A stretch of DNA of 64,000 bases from Pegoplata infirma (Eukaryota; Arthropoda; Insecta; Diptera; Anthomyiidae). Below are positions 10,200-21,170 of this stretch, piece by piece. The stretch is taken from the NCBI GenBank assembly GCA_963921195.1, contig OY992537.1, positions 97,794,736 to 97,858,735 on the forward strand, written 5' to 3'. The notes beneath the pieces were generated by a model that did no database searches, was not told the DNA's origin, and was given only the letters and a program-made list of their open reading frames with translations. Both the position numbers and the translations under genes were made by a program. The first letter of the stretch is position 1; each line of letters begins with the position of its first letter.

Positions 10200-10972
10200 T
10201 AGCCACATTATTGACAAATATAGTTAAACGGTAGCACCAGGTCTGATGTTAAACGAAAACTTATGACACCAAATTTTGTGGGTCCCACTGCTTTTCAAAA
10301 TGTCCCACTGCTTCACCAAATGTCTAGCGAAAAAAAAAACATGAGTACCGCAAATTTCGGAATAGGTGGTATGGATAGTCCTATATGGAACTAAGAAAAT
10401 TGCGTTTTGGTTTTTCAATTTTTCAAAAACTGGGCTTAGGAGGCGTGGTCAAATATTTGAAAAATGGTCAAATTTGTGTCGAGTTGCTTGTTAAAATATT
10501 TATTAAATTAAAACGGAATGCACCACAATCTCGAAAATTTACATTCCGGTCAGTGTTGCCAGAACTTGGAAGTCAAAAACGGCTAAATTCATTCGAAAAA
10601 ACGGCCAAAAAACGGCTAAAAAAGGCTAAAATTTTCGTTTCAGTTTTACATATAAAATTATATAAAGATATCTTATGTTATATATTTGGTACGGTTTTGG
10701 CTTATTTTAGATAAAAACTAGAGTTCAAAACTGTTTTCCAATGATTAACCTTTTATTAAATGCAAAAACAAAAAAACTTAAATTTTTTTAGATATTTTTG
10801 TTTAAAAAAAATAATGAGGTAAAATTTTTTGTTGAGTGCAAATTATTTTTTTTTTTTTATTTTTTTGAGTGCGAAAAATTTTTTTAATTAATTTTTAAAA
10901 AAAACACTGCGTATATTTAATTTGGGCTTTCTGCTGGAAGTGGCGCATTTGCAACACGTGAATTTTAGGTAA

Positions 10973-11131
10973 AACTTTTTACTCCAGGAACCGCTTTCGC
11001 TGAAACCTGACGTGAAGAATGACAAAAATATATATGCCAAGATTCAGCAACCAGTCTTTAGAGACTCGGACGTTAGTGTATTTTTAACCGAGAAACTGAC
11101 ATCGCTAGATCGTCGAATGTTAATGGAATGA
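10973..11131 (+). pseudogene. Short open stretch inside a hAT, possible coding relic
   Basis: From 10973 a frame of about 52 codons stays open to a TGA at 11129-11131. It is less AT-rich than its surroundings and reads with ordinary residues (…KPDVKND…AKIQQPVFRDSD…TEKLTSLDRRM). TTTTAG just upstream (10963-10968) could be a splice acceptor. I do not recognise the peptide. It could be a remnant of a transposase, a captured exon or chance. Confidence 0.25.
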
Positions 11132-11278
11132 ATATGACAAAAATATCCGTTGTTCGATTCCAGACTGGAACTAATTAAAATTCATATACATATATGAAAA
11201 ACAAGTACCTACTAACAAAACAAACCGATATTAAAAATCCAGCTGATGATAACACTATAACTGGAGTGTTTGAAGCCG

Positions 11279-11763
11279 CCCAGCAAAAACATGGTAATGA
11301 GTCGTGAAAAGTAATCATTACCAAGTACATTATTTATAATGAGTACCCATTACCATTAACATTATTTTAAGCCCAAAAGTAACTACTTCTCAGTAATATG
11401 TTATAAAAGAACTTCTAAGTAATAATATCTCTTTGCACTTACAGTTTTTAACCTTTACAATTCAATTACCTTAAAACGTACTTAAAAACTTAATAAAAAT
11501 TACGCAATTTAAAGTTTTAGTAAAAACAAGTTAAATTTTAAAGTTTTGATTAACTAATTATTTTACTTCTTATTGGTAATGGGTTTTTACTCCTTATTTG
11601 TAATCCGAGTCAGTAACTACTTATTTATCTCCATACTCTTCACTACATATTTTTGTCTCACGCCCTTGTTAAAATAATTAGTGTTTCATTCAATAAGTAA
11701 CTACTTATTAACAACTGTTTCGGATTACAAAACCCATTACTAGTAATGCCAATTTTTGCTGGG
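11279..11763. mobile_element. TIR element (CCCAGCAAAAA ends) nested in a hAT
   Basis: Inverted ends CCCAGCAAAAA and TTTTTGCTGGG lie between TTTGAAGCCG and CGGTATGGGAG. An uninterrupted relative at about 46948 reads TTTGAAACCGGTATGGGAA, so the insertion is real and the duplication is probably CG. The interior has inverted TAATGGGTA.. / GTAATGGG..TTACT words. End sequence is shared with the element at 7039-7737. Confidence 0.75.
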
Positions 11764-12944
11764 CGGTATGGGAGTACCAGAAATGTCTGTAATTTTTATA
11801 AATTAAATTTTCTTGCACATTTTTTAACTAAAACCTTTAGATTAAATAGAATTGGAGCCTGTGCTTGATCTGTACTAACAAAACAACCAGTTTATTCTTT
11901 ATTTTAGTATAAAAAAACACTAAAAATTACTTTTAAATTAAAAACTAAAAAAATGGCTAAAAAACTGCTAAAATAATTTCGAAAATGGCTAAAAAAACGG
12001 CTAAGAGCTAAATGCATTTTTCTCCGGCTAAACAAGTTCAAAAGGAGCTAAATCTAGCCGGAAAATGGCTAAAATGGCAACACTGATTCCGGTACAGTTT
12101 TGTATGGGTTATCGATTACAATTTTTTTTGGAAAATTTTCAGAATCCGTTCTAAAATTTTCCATTTTTTTAAAAAAAGTAAATTTATCAAAAATCCGGCT
12201 ACTTTTGTTTTTTTTAAGTTTTTTTTAAAGATTAGTTTTTTTTAAAGATTAGATCCACACAAAAAAATTCCGACATGTGTTTTTCGTTTATTTTCAAGCA
12301 AACCGCATTTGAAATTTGAATTTCATAACTATTTAGTAATTTGCTTGTATTTTCTTGTTTCAACAGAGCGTATGAGTAATATTTATGCAAATATTTAATA
12401 CTCATTCGCTACGTTGAAACAAGAAAATACAAGCAAATTACAAAATTGCTATGAAATTTAATATTCAGATGCTTTTAAAAAAAAAAAAAACGAAAAACCC
12501 ATGTCTGAATTTTTTTGTGTGGATAGACAAACATCTAAACTTTAACAAAAAAATTTAAAAAAAATGGCCGGCTTTTTGAAAAATTTACTTTTTTAAAAAA
12601 TGGGAAATTTCAGAACGGGCTCTGCACATTTTCGTAAGAAACAATTTTTAATCGATAGCCCATACAAAACTATACAAGAATGTAAATTTTTGAGAATATG
12701 GTGCATTCCGTTTTAATTTGATAAATATTTAAACAAGGTAACTCGACACAAATTTGACAAATTTTTTCAATATTTGACCACGCTTTCTAAGCCCAGTTTT
12801 TGAAAAATTGAAAAACCAAAACCGCAATTTTCTTAGTTACATAAAGGGCTATTCATACAACCTATTTAGAAATTCACGGGACACATGTAGCGGGACATAC
12901 ATATGGTGTGGAATGCCTCATATATAGGTAGTGGTTACCAAACT

Positions 12945-13760
12945 GTACAATCCGAATATAGGATTTTACTACCTTTTAGTAGTAGAATCGAATTTAGTCA
13001 AATTCTTGTGTTTTTCAAAAAGTCTTTATTTGTTGCAGTGTTATCAATAGTCCTTGCAGATTTGTGCCATCCTATATAACTGATAGTATAGTAACTAATT
13101 AACGCTTTTTCTATATTTGTTAAAAAATATAATTAAAAAAAAGATAAAATAATGACGTTTACAGCAACGTACGTACACCTCTTAATTGTTTATTACACAC
13201 ATTTTTTTTTTCTTTTAGCACTGGGGTTATAGCAATTCAGAAACTACTGTTTTTTAGTTTTTAGTACTGTCTGCTATAAAAATGATTTCTTTTCTTTATA
13301 GTGTTTTTTTTGTATTGCCTTGGCCTTAACTATGTAATTATTTGATTCATGGTGAAAAAAAACAGCAAAAATAGCAATAATTTTATAGTTTCTAAAAAAA
13401 AAAGTAAGGCATATACTATGGGTTTGTCAAGTGTTGATTGCATTTTGTTTATGTGCATTATAGACTTTTAGTACATGCAATTAAATATATTAAATATATT
13501 GTTGCAATAATTATATAGTAAAAACTAGTGATAAGAAGAAAAGGGAACTGAGAATCTTTTTATTTTTTTTTAGTGACTTGTGAGTGTGAGATTTAATGCT
13601 TAACATAGCAATTGACTTAAGGGGGGTTCAAAGAAAAAAATAGCTTTAATTTAAATAATTTTCAAACAGCTGAAAAAATTTGAAAGATAAACTATCGTTA
13701 TATTTTTAAAATTTTATAATACAAAATTTGGTCAACTAGAATTGCCAGGGTTGCCACTCA
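12945..13760. other. AT-rich spacer, no gene seen
   Basis: No terminal repeats, no coding-like frame. The hairpin-like TTTAGTAGTAGAATC words near 12975 and poly-A/T tracts are the only structure noticed. Confidence 0.5.
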
Positions 13761-13764
13761 ATTG

Positions 13765-14735
13765 CAGAATGTTTTTTTTTTTAAGGACAAACTCGGCTGC
13801 AGTTGTACTGCAAAAACTACTGACCTGATTTTGATGATTGTTTTTGATTTGTAGATCTCGAATTTTTTGAAAAAATTGTATTGCAATTTTCCAATCTTCA
13901 ACATTTCTACTGCTCCAGTGGTGTGTCGTAGAGGGGTCAACAGCAAGACCAACCCCCATTAATTTTATTCTTCAAATTTTTTTCAGGACAAACTAATAAT
14001 CTATCTCCAATTTCTAAGGGGGCTTCCATACAAAATGATATTTTTTGAAACTTGTTCTAACCGCTTTAACTGCCCTTATGGCAGTGACCCTAGAGAAGTA
14101 AAACGTATGACCGACCCATAATATTTTTTTAATCCAAACATTTCCCTGAACACACCTATCCTCTATCTTGAACCCTTAAGGCGGTCACCATACAATTTTG
14201 TTTTTATATTTTACAAATTTGTTTTATTTACTCAGCTTCTATTCTTCATTTTTTTACCCTCCAACATTTTTTCAAAATATAACAACGCCCTATCTCGACT
14301 CCCTAAGTGAGCTTCCATTCAAAATTCAATTTTAATAAAATTTGCTCCAACTGTAATTTGTATGGGAGCTCACTTATGGAGTGGAGATAGGGCATAGTTA
14401 TGTTTCGAAAAAATGTTGGAGGGTAAAAATAAATGGGGGTCGGTCTCACTTATGACCTCTCCAGGACGCACCATTAGACCGGTGGAAGCTTATTAAATAA
14501 AACTAATTTATAACAATTAAAAAAAATGTATAAGGGCCGTCTTTAAAGTTAAAGATAGAGGGTAGGTCTGGTCAGAGAAAATCTTTGGACTTAAAAAAAT
14601 ATTGTGGGTCAGTCACACATTTGACTACTCTGGGGGCACTTTTTGGGCAGTTAGAGCAAATTTTAAAAAATGTCAATAAAATTTACCATGAAAGATTTTT
14701 CAAAGGGTACTTAAAACTGTAAACAAATTGGAAAA
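13765..14735. repeat. Large fold-back repeat Q, copy 1
   Basis: Left and right halves are inverted: TAACTGCCCTTATGGCAGTG, ACGTATGACCGACCCATAATA and CCTATCCTCTATCTTGA on the left are answered on the right by reverse complements (AGATAGAGGGTAGGTCTGG, ATTGTGGGTCAGTC, GGGCAGTTAGAGC). The centre holds a second inverted pair (CCCTATCTCGACTCC / GGAGTGGAGATAGGGC). Copies are at 31000-32850 and 50820-51530. I see no terminal duplication, so the class is unknown. Confidence 0.7.
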
Positions 14736-14865
14736 ATAAATAAAAATTCTTCGAGCTTGAGGCCAGTTTTGTGTTCTTACTAAATTGTAAATTATTTAAA
14801 AATTCTTCGAGCTGGCATCGAGCTCGAATAATTTTTATTTATTTAAAATTAGAAAGGTCGAATAA
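14735..14865. repeat. Small fold-back (AAATAAATAAAAATTCTTCG arms)
   Basis: The arms AAATAAATAAAAATTCTTCG and CGAATAATTTTTATTTATTT are inverted around CTTGAGGCC..GGCATCGAGCT. Related CCTCGAGCTGGAA sequence is at 7381 and CCTCGAGCTAGAA at 38355. Confidence 0.6.
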
Positions 14866-15111
14866 TAACAACTTTAATCAAATTTGAAAAATCTAACAAA
14901 AAAATATACTTTGGGGGTCTCAACTAAATTTTGCTTATTTTAAAATTAATTATTTAAACAAAAATTAGCCAAAATTATTTACAAACATTTTTTCATTGCC
15001 ATACAAAACTTATTAAAGATTTCTTTTTTAAGAAATTTGTCTAAGACAAAGATTTTGTCTAGTTCCGAAGACTCTTTATATTTTTTTACTCGTGTATATA
15101 ATTTAAAAAAA

Positions 15112-15616
15112 CCCGAGTAAAAAAAGTTTTTTTATATAATTTTATATAATTATATAAAATTTGATAAAATTATATATAATTATATAAAATTATATAAAGA
15201 ATTTTTTGTTTTCAAAAAATTTGATCAAATTATATAAAATTATATGAAATTATATCCGAATTTTTTTTATATAAAATTTTATCAAATTTTATATAATTTT
15301 ATATAATTTTATAAAATTTTATCAAATTATATATAATTTGATATAATTTTATAAAATTTTATATAAAACAAATTTTGATATAATTATATATAATTTGGTA
15401 AAATTATATATAATTTTATCTAATTTTATAAAATTTGATAAAATTATATATAATTATATATAATTTTATAAATTTTTATATTAAAAAAAAATTCGGATAT
15501 AAGTATATATAATTTTATCAAATTATATATAATTTTATCTAATTTTATCAAATATATATAATTATATATAATTTTATCAAATTATATATAATTATATATA
15601 AACGTTTTTACTCGGG
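15112..15616. mobile_element. AT-rich TIR element with CCCGAGTAAAAA ends, copy 1
   Basis: Ends CCCGAGTAAAAA and TTTTTACTCGGG bracket about 480 bases made almost only of TATATAATTATATAAAATTT-type words, which are palindromic at several scales. A longer sister with the same ends and a TA duplication is at 47686-48494, so this is an element and not a random AT tract. Confidence 0.8.
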
Positions 15617-15764
15617 AAATTAAACTTTTGATTTTGATTGACTATGTTGTTATATTTATATTTTTTTTTTCCTTCAAACAAATTTGAACAGTAACAACCC
15701 ACTTTAATATTAACACTTATTGTTAGAAGGAAAGAATCCTAGTGGACGTACACTAATTTCTAAA

Positions 15765-15840
15765 CAAGATTTTGGCAGCACAGCATCTTTTGATAGCATA
15801 TCATAGCGCATCCAAAGAGCGCTCCTTTTATTCTACTAAA
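15765..15840. repeat. Dispersed motif with ATCCAAAGAGCGCTC core
   Basis: GATTTTGGCAGCACAGCATC, TATAGCATA-like and GTAGCGCATCC..AGAGCGCTC blocks recur in the same order at 63612-63680. It is one of the few non-AT-rich repeat modules in the window. I do not recognise it. Confidence 0.6.
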
Positions 15841-17045
15841 CCTAAAAATTATGTCGTACAATTTTGAGTCTAATCGAATAAAATTAACCGGTGGAGCCCG
15901 GCGGTCAAAGTTTTAGATTTATGAATATTAAAAAAAAAAAAATTAAAACAAGTAAAAAAGTTAAATTCAAATGTAGTGATACCATCCACAGTTTCAAGAG
16001 ATTATTGCAAAAAACTTTATTTATAGGAAATTACTTTTGAAAAATAAATTAAAAAAAAAAAATAAAATTTCAGCGAAAAAAAAAAATCCACGATTTTTTC
16101 CATTTTTTGTCAAAAAATATGTTCGTAATTGTTTAAACACCAATTGGTGTCCTTACATTTTCGTTCATAACTTTTGAACCGCCTAACCGATATTGATCAA
16201 ATGCAATACCAAACTTCTCGGGAGAACTTTCAATAAATATGTTAAGTTTCAGTCATCTCTGTGTAATATTTTGGCCGTGATTACCACTTACACAGACAGA
16301 CAGACGGACATCACTAGAATGCCTTAAAATCGATCGGAGATCATGAATATACTTTATGTGGTCCCAGACCTATATATCGATGAGTTACAAACGGAATGAC
16401 AAACTTATATATACCCTCTAAGTTGTTACCCCACTAAGTGGAGGGTATAAAAACAATATGTTTTGAGAGACATAATGTTTATTAATGTTGATGCGCTGAA
16501 CACAACTATCAAAAAATTTTCAAAATCGGTCGAACGGTTTTCAAGATATCGCTATTTGAAATTTGCAAAAAATAACGGGTTTTTCATAGAACTTGAAACA
16601 AACTTTCATTTAAAATTAATTTGAGCTTAATTCGATCATTTAAACATAAGGTGCCCTTCAATCAAAGTTTTGGTTTCTTCACAAAAATAAAAACAAAAAT
16701 TTCACCAAAAACTCTAAACTCTGATCGAAGGGAGAAATGGGTTAAAATGGTCTGATTTGGCACAAATTGAGTTTAAATAAAAGTGTGTCTCAATCTCTTT
16801 AAAATTAACAATGGAAAAAAATTTCGAGATTTTTTTAAAAAGTGTCTTGGACTTGAAATTTTTTGACAAATTTCAGATGGCGATATCTCGAAAACCGCTT
16901 GATCAATAAATTTTAACTATAACTTCAAAAGGGTATTAATGGATTCGGCCAAGTCAAACTTAAATTTTCTTGTTTTTATTTTTTAATTTAATTTTAATAA
17001 TTTAAATTTTCAAAAATCCAAAAGTTTGATCGAGGGGTGCTGGGT
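15828..17045. repeat. Repeat K, copy 1, interrupted by an A element
   Basis: The left part (15828-15947) and right part (16454-17045) match, in order, the uninterrupted copy at 45440-46600: GGTGGAGCCCGGCGGTCAAAG, then GATGCGCTGAACAC, ATCGGTCGAACGGTTTTC, GATATCGC. K is built from inverted GATCAAAG..GCGCC and GATATCTCGAAAACCG modules and encodes nothing that I can see. The A element sits between them. Confidence 0.7.
15948..16453 (+). mobile_element. Helentron/mini-me-like element, subfamily A, copy 1
   Basis: Starts ACAAGTAAAAAAGTTAAATTC and ends CACTAAGTGGAGGGTATAAAAA. Carries GTGATACCATCCAC, CGTTCATAACTTTTGAACCG, the GACAGACAGACGG tract (16294-16308), CGCTAGAATG-like core and GATGAGTTACAAACGG. 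It is inserted in repeat K with no target duplication that I can see, as expected of rolling-circle elements. Confidence 0.8.
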
Positions 17046-17617
17046 TGGTTTCTTTTTAAACTGATTGAAAAGCTCTTTCATTTAAGCTAAACCTTCAATT
17101 AGTTAACTTGGCATACCTTCCTTGCTAGATAGAATAGAATATACATTTGCAAGTGCTGTGTGTGTGTAGTATGTTCTAATCAACTGAAATCCTTGAGATT
17201 TGACAAAACACTAACATACCACATGTCCGCCTCGATGTATAAAACCACATTTGTTTAAACTTTTTTTTCATTTTGTTTAGTTTTAATTCATTTACAACAA
17301 AAAAAAAAGTGTAGATTTAAACTGACTGTCAAACTGTCAAAATGGGATGGAAAAGTGCATAGATTTCTATACATATGCATGCATACACCCCAATGACCTT
17401 TTGTGTTACTTTAAATTTTGTTTAGATTTAATGTTAGTCAAAGTTAAACCGCAAATAAAGATTTCAATTAGCTTTTTGTTTTTTTTTTTTTGGTATTTCC
17501 ACCATGCATTTTAAAGGTAATTTTACCCAAAAGTCATTGACTTTTGATATAAACTAATTGTAGTTTAAAGAAGTTATTGAACTTTTTGGAGAAAATTTAA
17601 TAAAAATAGCAATAAAA
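17046..17617. other. Spacer without a gene
   Basis: Low-complexity AT-rich DNA with a short GTGTGTGTG run at about 17158 and no pairable termini. Repeat O begins at 17618. Confidence 0.5.
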
Positions 17618-17781
17618 CAGTGATACAAAATCGAAGTTTCCGAATCGGAATTGTATGAAACCCAAAGCAAATGAAATTTTACATAACAAAACCTTAAAGG
17701 CTTTCTTTAGTTCAGTGCTAGATATTTTTTACACGCATTTACAGTCGGTGATTTTAAAGCATTTAAAGTTTTTGTATTGTG

Positions 17782-19118
17782 CAGGGTTCGAAAAAAAAAA
17801 AACACTAACGAACGGTACGTTAGTGTTCTGTACCAGGGATGGAAAAGTTAGTACTTTAGTACTTTTTCAGTACTTTTTCACTCTCAAAGATACCGTAGTA
17901 CCCCCACGACTGATTTAGTACCTTTTCTATACCAGACGATTTCATACATTTTTCAACCAAAATTTCAAAAATTTTCAAAAAAAATCCGAAAATCGACCGA
18001 TTTTCGGGGGATGTCACAGACTCAATTCCGTTCGGATTTGAATAAAGTGGTTTACTCGTAAAACGCAAAATAAATATTATTTTTTCGGAATGAAATCACT
18101 TTCAAAAATCAAAGTGGAATTGAATTGCATAAAAGTGGTTTCATTTCGAAAAAAATATTTGCTTTGCGTTTTACGAGTAAACCACTTATTCCAATTCCGA
18201 ACGGATTTGAGTCTGTGACATGCCCCTTCATTGGAAAATGTTTCAAAAGCTTCAAATTAATGAAATTTTTGATTTTAGCCAACCTTTATTGAAGTTTTCT
18301 CAAAAAAATAAATAAATGAATAAGGATGTCCTCAATTTAGGAACTTTTATATTGAATTATATAGTTTCTTCTTATTCGTCGCACACGAACGGCGTTCGTC
18401 GTACAAAAACTGGACTTTAATTTTTTTTAGTACCATCGAGGGCGAAAAAGCACTTTTTTGGTTGAGCTCCAGTACCATTTCTAAATTCCGATTTTCCATC
18501 CCTGTTCTGTACTGAACTATGCCGATGGAAATACGCAAACACATTCCCAACAAGAAATACAGAAACACTAAAAATTATTTTAAGTGGCTGTGTTTGTGTA
18601 CGCAAACAGAATACCGAACGTTATGCTTGCGACTTGACGAACACAATCTTTACGATTATGTACTGTTTGCGTACTTAGCAGATTTTTTTCAAAAACTTAA
18701 AATGGCGATATCTCGAAAACTAAGCAAGATAGAGCAAATCGGAGCATATTTTTGGTTCTTAGAATCCTCATAGTATCGCCGGGCCTCTTCACATATGTGG
18801 ACTTCGTTTTGCTCTATCTTGCTAAGTTTTCGAGATATCTCCATTTTAAGTTTAAAACATAAAATCTGCTAAGTACGGAAACAGTACACTAAAAGTACTT
18901 TATTTTGTTTGTGATCGTTCAAAAACACAACCACTACGATGTAGCGTTTCTGTTTATAGTGCAGTACATTATCGTAAAGTTTGAGTTCGTCAATTCGCAA
19001 GCATAACGTTCGGTATTCTGTTTGCGTACACGAACACAATCACTAAAAAAATTATTAGTGAATGTGTTCTTTGGAAAAACCCGTACTTTATATAACGTAC
19101 CATTTTTTTCGAACACTG
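17782..19118. mobile_element. hAT-like element with long inverted arms, holding a second hAT
   Basis: The ends are CAGGGTTCGAAAAAAA and TTTTTTTCGAACACTG, with a perfect 8-bp duplication GTATTGTG (17774-17781, 19119-19126). About 18520-18730 and 18800-19060 are inverted arms sharing GAATACCGAACGTTATGC, TGTTTGCGTAC and a GATATCTCGAAAACT..GCAAGATAGAGCAAA block. The left subterminal AACGAACGGTACGTTAG hairpin is split from the arm by the hAT at 17834-18504. Confidence 0.88.
17834..18504. mobile_element. hAT-like MITE nested inside another hAT
   Basis: Ends CAGGGATGGAAAA and TTTTCCATCCCTG, with a perfect 8-bp duplication TTCTGTAC (17826-17833, 18505-18512). The subterminal region has repeated AGTACTTT words. 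The centre (18008-18229) is an inverted pair sharing TTACTCGTAAAACGCAAA and CAATTCCGTTCGGATTTG. At 671 bases it has no coding capacity. Confidence 0.9.
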
Positions 19119-20689
19119 GTATTGTGTGTATTAAATATGTCGTACTTTGGGGGACCCTGGTGGTGCCCTTATTGGAAATTTGGGGTCCAGCGTGCAAACT
19201 TAGGCTTCAAATTACGTTAGCTATAACCGGTATGAATTTCGCTGCAAGCGGTTCAGTACCAACTTGCTGAAGAGCCAAATTATTCAAAAAAAAAAAAAAA
19301 AAAAAAAAAACACAGTGCACCGTTGCGTATTATTGTTATTTTAAGGCAATTACAAAATTAAGTATACGCCACTTATACAGTTTTGAAGTAATTACACAGT
19401 GATACAAAATCGAACTTTCGGAATCGGAATGGGATGAAACCAAAAGCAAATGAAAGCTGACGTTTTCCATAACAAAACCCTCAAGGCCTTTTTTTTAGGT
19501 CAGAGCTAGATTTTATTTTACACGCATTTAAAGTTGGTGATTTTAAAGCATTTAAAGTTTTTGTGTACTAAACGTGTCCAACTTTAAAGACCCCTGGTGG
19601 TGCCCTTAATGGACATGTAGGGTCCAGTTTCCAAACTTAAGCTCAAAATTACTTCAGCTATGACTGGTATGAATTTTGCTGCAATCGGTCCAGTACCAGT
19701 GAAGCAAGCCGGTCGGCGCGGCTGACGGCTGAGTCGCTAAGCCGATATTTTTCCACGAGCCGCGCCGCCGCCGATATCATCGGCTGATCGGCGGCTGAAA
19801 CTCCAGCCGATTTTGGCGGTTTTGAAATTAAAAAGAGCATATTCCTCAATTTTGTTCCATTTGGATATTAAAATTTCTAAAAGTCATATTGGAATTCAAA
19901 AAAGTCCAATTAAAATATAGAATCACAACTGAAATTAAAAAGTTCGCATTCTCAGAAAAACTAATAGAGAATTACAATTTCTGAATTACTTTTGGCCTTT
20001 TCCAAATTTCAAATGAAATTTCTAGGTTTCAATACTTTTTTCTAGATTTCATTTGAATTTCAACTAAACTTTTCTCAAATTTAATTGCCATTGCTTAATT
20101 TTAATTGTCTGTTTTATTTGTGTTTTATATTGTTTGGCTTTATATTTTATAATTTAATAGGTATATTAGTTCGGTTTGAGTCCTTATTATTTCTGAGAAA
20201 TAATAACTCTTGTTTACAAATTAAAAAAAAATTTGCGATCCACGGCACTTTGCACTTATTTTCAATGTAAAATCTTACGCAAAATCCGAAAATGTTTTAA
20301 TATTTGAAAAGTTTATGTAAAAGTTATTCATATCTTTTTTATTCAAATTCCCAATAAAATTACCTAACTTTTGCAAGAAATCCGGAATCGGTACGATCAA
20401 GGAAACCATCAGGATATTATAAGTAAGTTCAAAATATCCTTTTTATGGTTATATCCTTATAAGTATCCGAAGTTTGCAAAAAATTTCCTGTTCAAAACAG
20501 ATGTGTTAAGTAGACACTCCAATAAAAAGAAAATCTAAAATCCATTAAGTATATCCTGAAATATTTGCAAAAGAAGTCAAAATATTGAACCAAATTTGAA
20601 TATTTTTTTCATACATTTGTTCGTACCAATTTTTATGATTTTTTTGTTAAAATTGAAAAAAGAAGATTAAATCACATTTCCCAAAAATG

Positions 20690-20942
20690 TTTGCCTCCTA
20701 AAAACGAATCTGACACCAACAAATTGTATTAAATCGCCTTCTCGAGATATAGCCATTTTTAATTTTTGTGAACCAAGTTCAAATAAATAAAAATATGAAT
20801 AACTTTAACATACACTTTTTCAATATTAAAAAAATTTTCGTTTTGAGCGCTTAGTCCACAAAAAAAAATAAAATGCCTATATCTCGAGAAGGCGGTTCGA
20901 TACAACTTTTCTGATGACAGATTCGTGTTAAGGAGGCCAAAA
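20690..20942. repeat. Inverted repeat with about 70-base arms
   Basis: GCCTCCTAAAAACGAATCTG..TCGCCTTCTCGAGATAT on the left is answered by the reverse complement (ATATCTCGAGAAGGCGG..AGATTCGTGTTAAGGAGGC). The CTCGAGATAT module resembles those in K and in hAT 17782-19118. Confidence 0.65.
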
Positions 20943-21170
20943 TACTTTAGAAAATGTATCCAACATGTCTGTGCAAAAACCGTGTAGAGTAGTGTTAATG
21001 TTTATATATTTTTAACGAAAATAGTAGTTAACTTTAATTTTTTTAAATATGTACTTTTTTTGTGATTTCGTGTTATATGTATGTTTTTTAGTTTTGTTTT
21101 ATTTTTTTTTTGTTCGGAAGGGGGGGGGGGGGCTTTTGCCCACCCCAAAATAATGGCCTAGATACGCTTA

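Larger units (their letters stand above)
10551..12085. mobile_element. hAT-like element with GGCTAAA subterminal repeats
   Basis: The ends are CAGTGTTGCCA and TGGCAACACTG, with a perfect 8-bp duplication ATTCCGGT (10543-10550, 12086-12093). Subterminal regions carry many AACGGCTAAA / AATGGCTAAA words on both sides, a plausible transposase-binding array. The interior holds a possible coding relic (10973-11131) and a second element (11279-11763). A diverged piece of the same interior occurs at 46872-47050. Confidence 0.9.
10303..12920. mobile_element. Fold-back element D, copy 2, interrupted by a hAT
   Basis: The left end is decayed (CTTCACCAAATGTCTAGCG); the right end is GGTGTGGAATGCCTCA followed by TATA. 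The arms match copy 1 closely (CCATATAGGGCT-type, CGGAATGCACCAC, TAGTTTTGTATGGG blocks). The left arm is split by the hAT at 10551-12085, and the blocks ACATTCCGGT and ATTCCGGTACAGTTTTG join up across it. Confidence 0.75.
17618..19396 (+). mobile_element. Repeat O, copy 2, split by a hAT
   Basis: Begins CAGTGATACAAAATCGAAG and shares with the O copy at 19397 the blocks GGAATCGGAATGGGATGAAA, ACACGCATTTA..GTTGGTG, GGGTCCAG and ACCGTTGCGTATTATTG, in the same order and direction. The hAT at 17782-19118 interrupts it after ATTTAAAGTTTTTGTATTGTG. Copies 2 and 3 are direct neighbours, so O seems to have been tandemly duplicated before the hATs arrived. Confidence 0.65.

Noticed and set aside
13732..13959. 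Minus-strand frame of about 75 codons with coding-like residues and a GTCAGT donor-like site
   Set aside because: Its start (ATGGGGGTTGGTC..GACCCCTC) is the Q-repeat sequence GGGGGTCGGTC..GACCCCTCT seen at 31350 and 50829, so the frame is a reading of a diverged repeat and not an exon.
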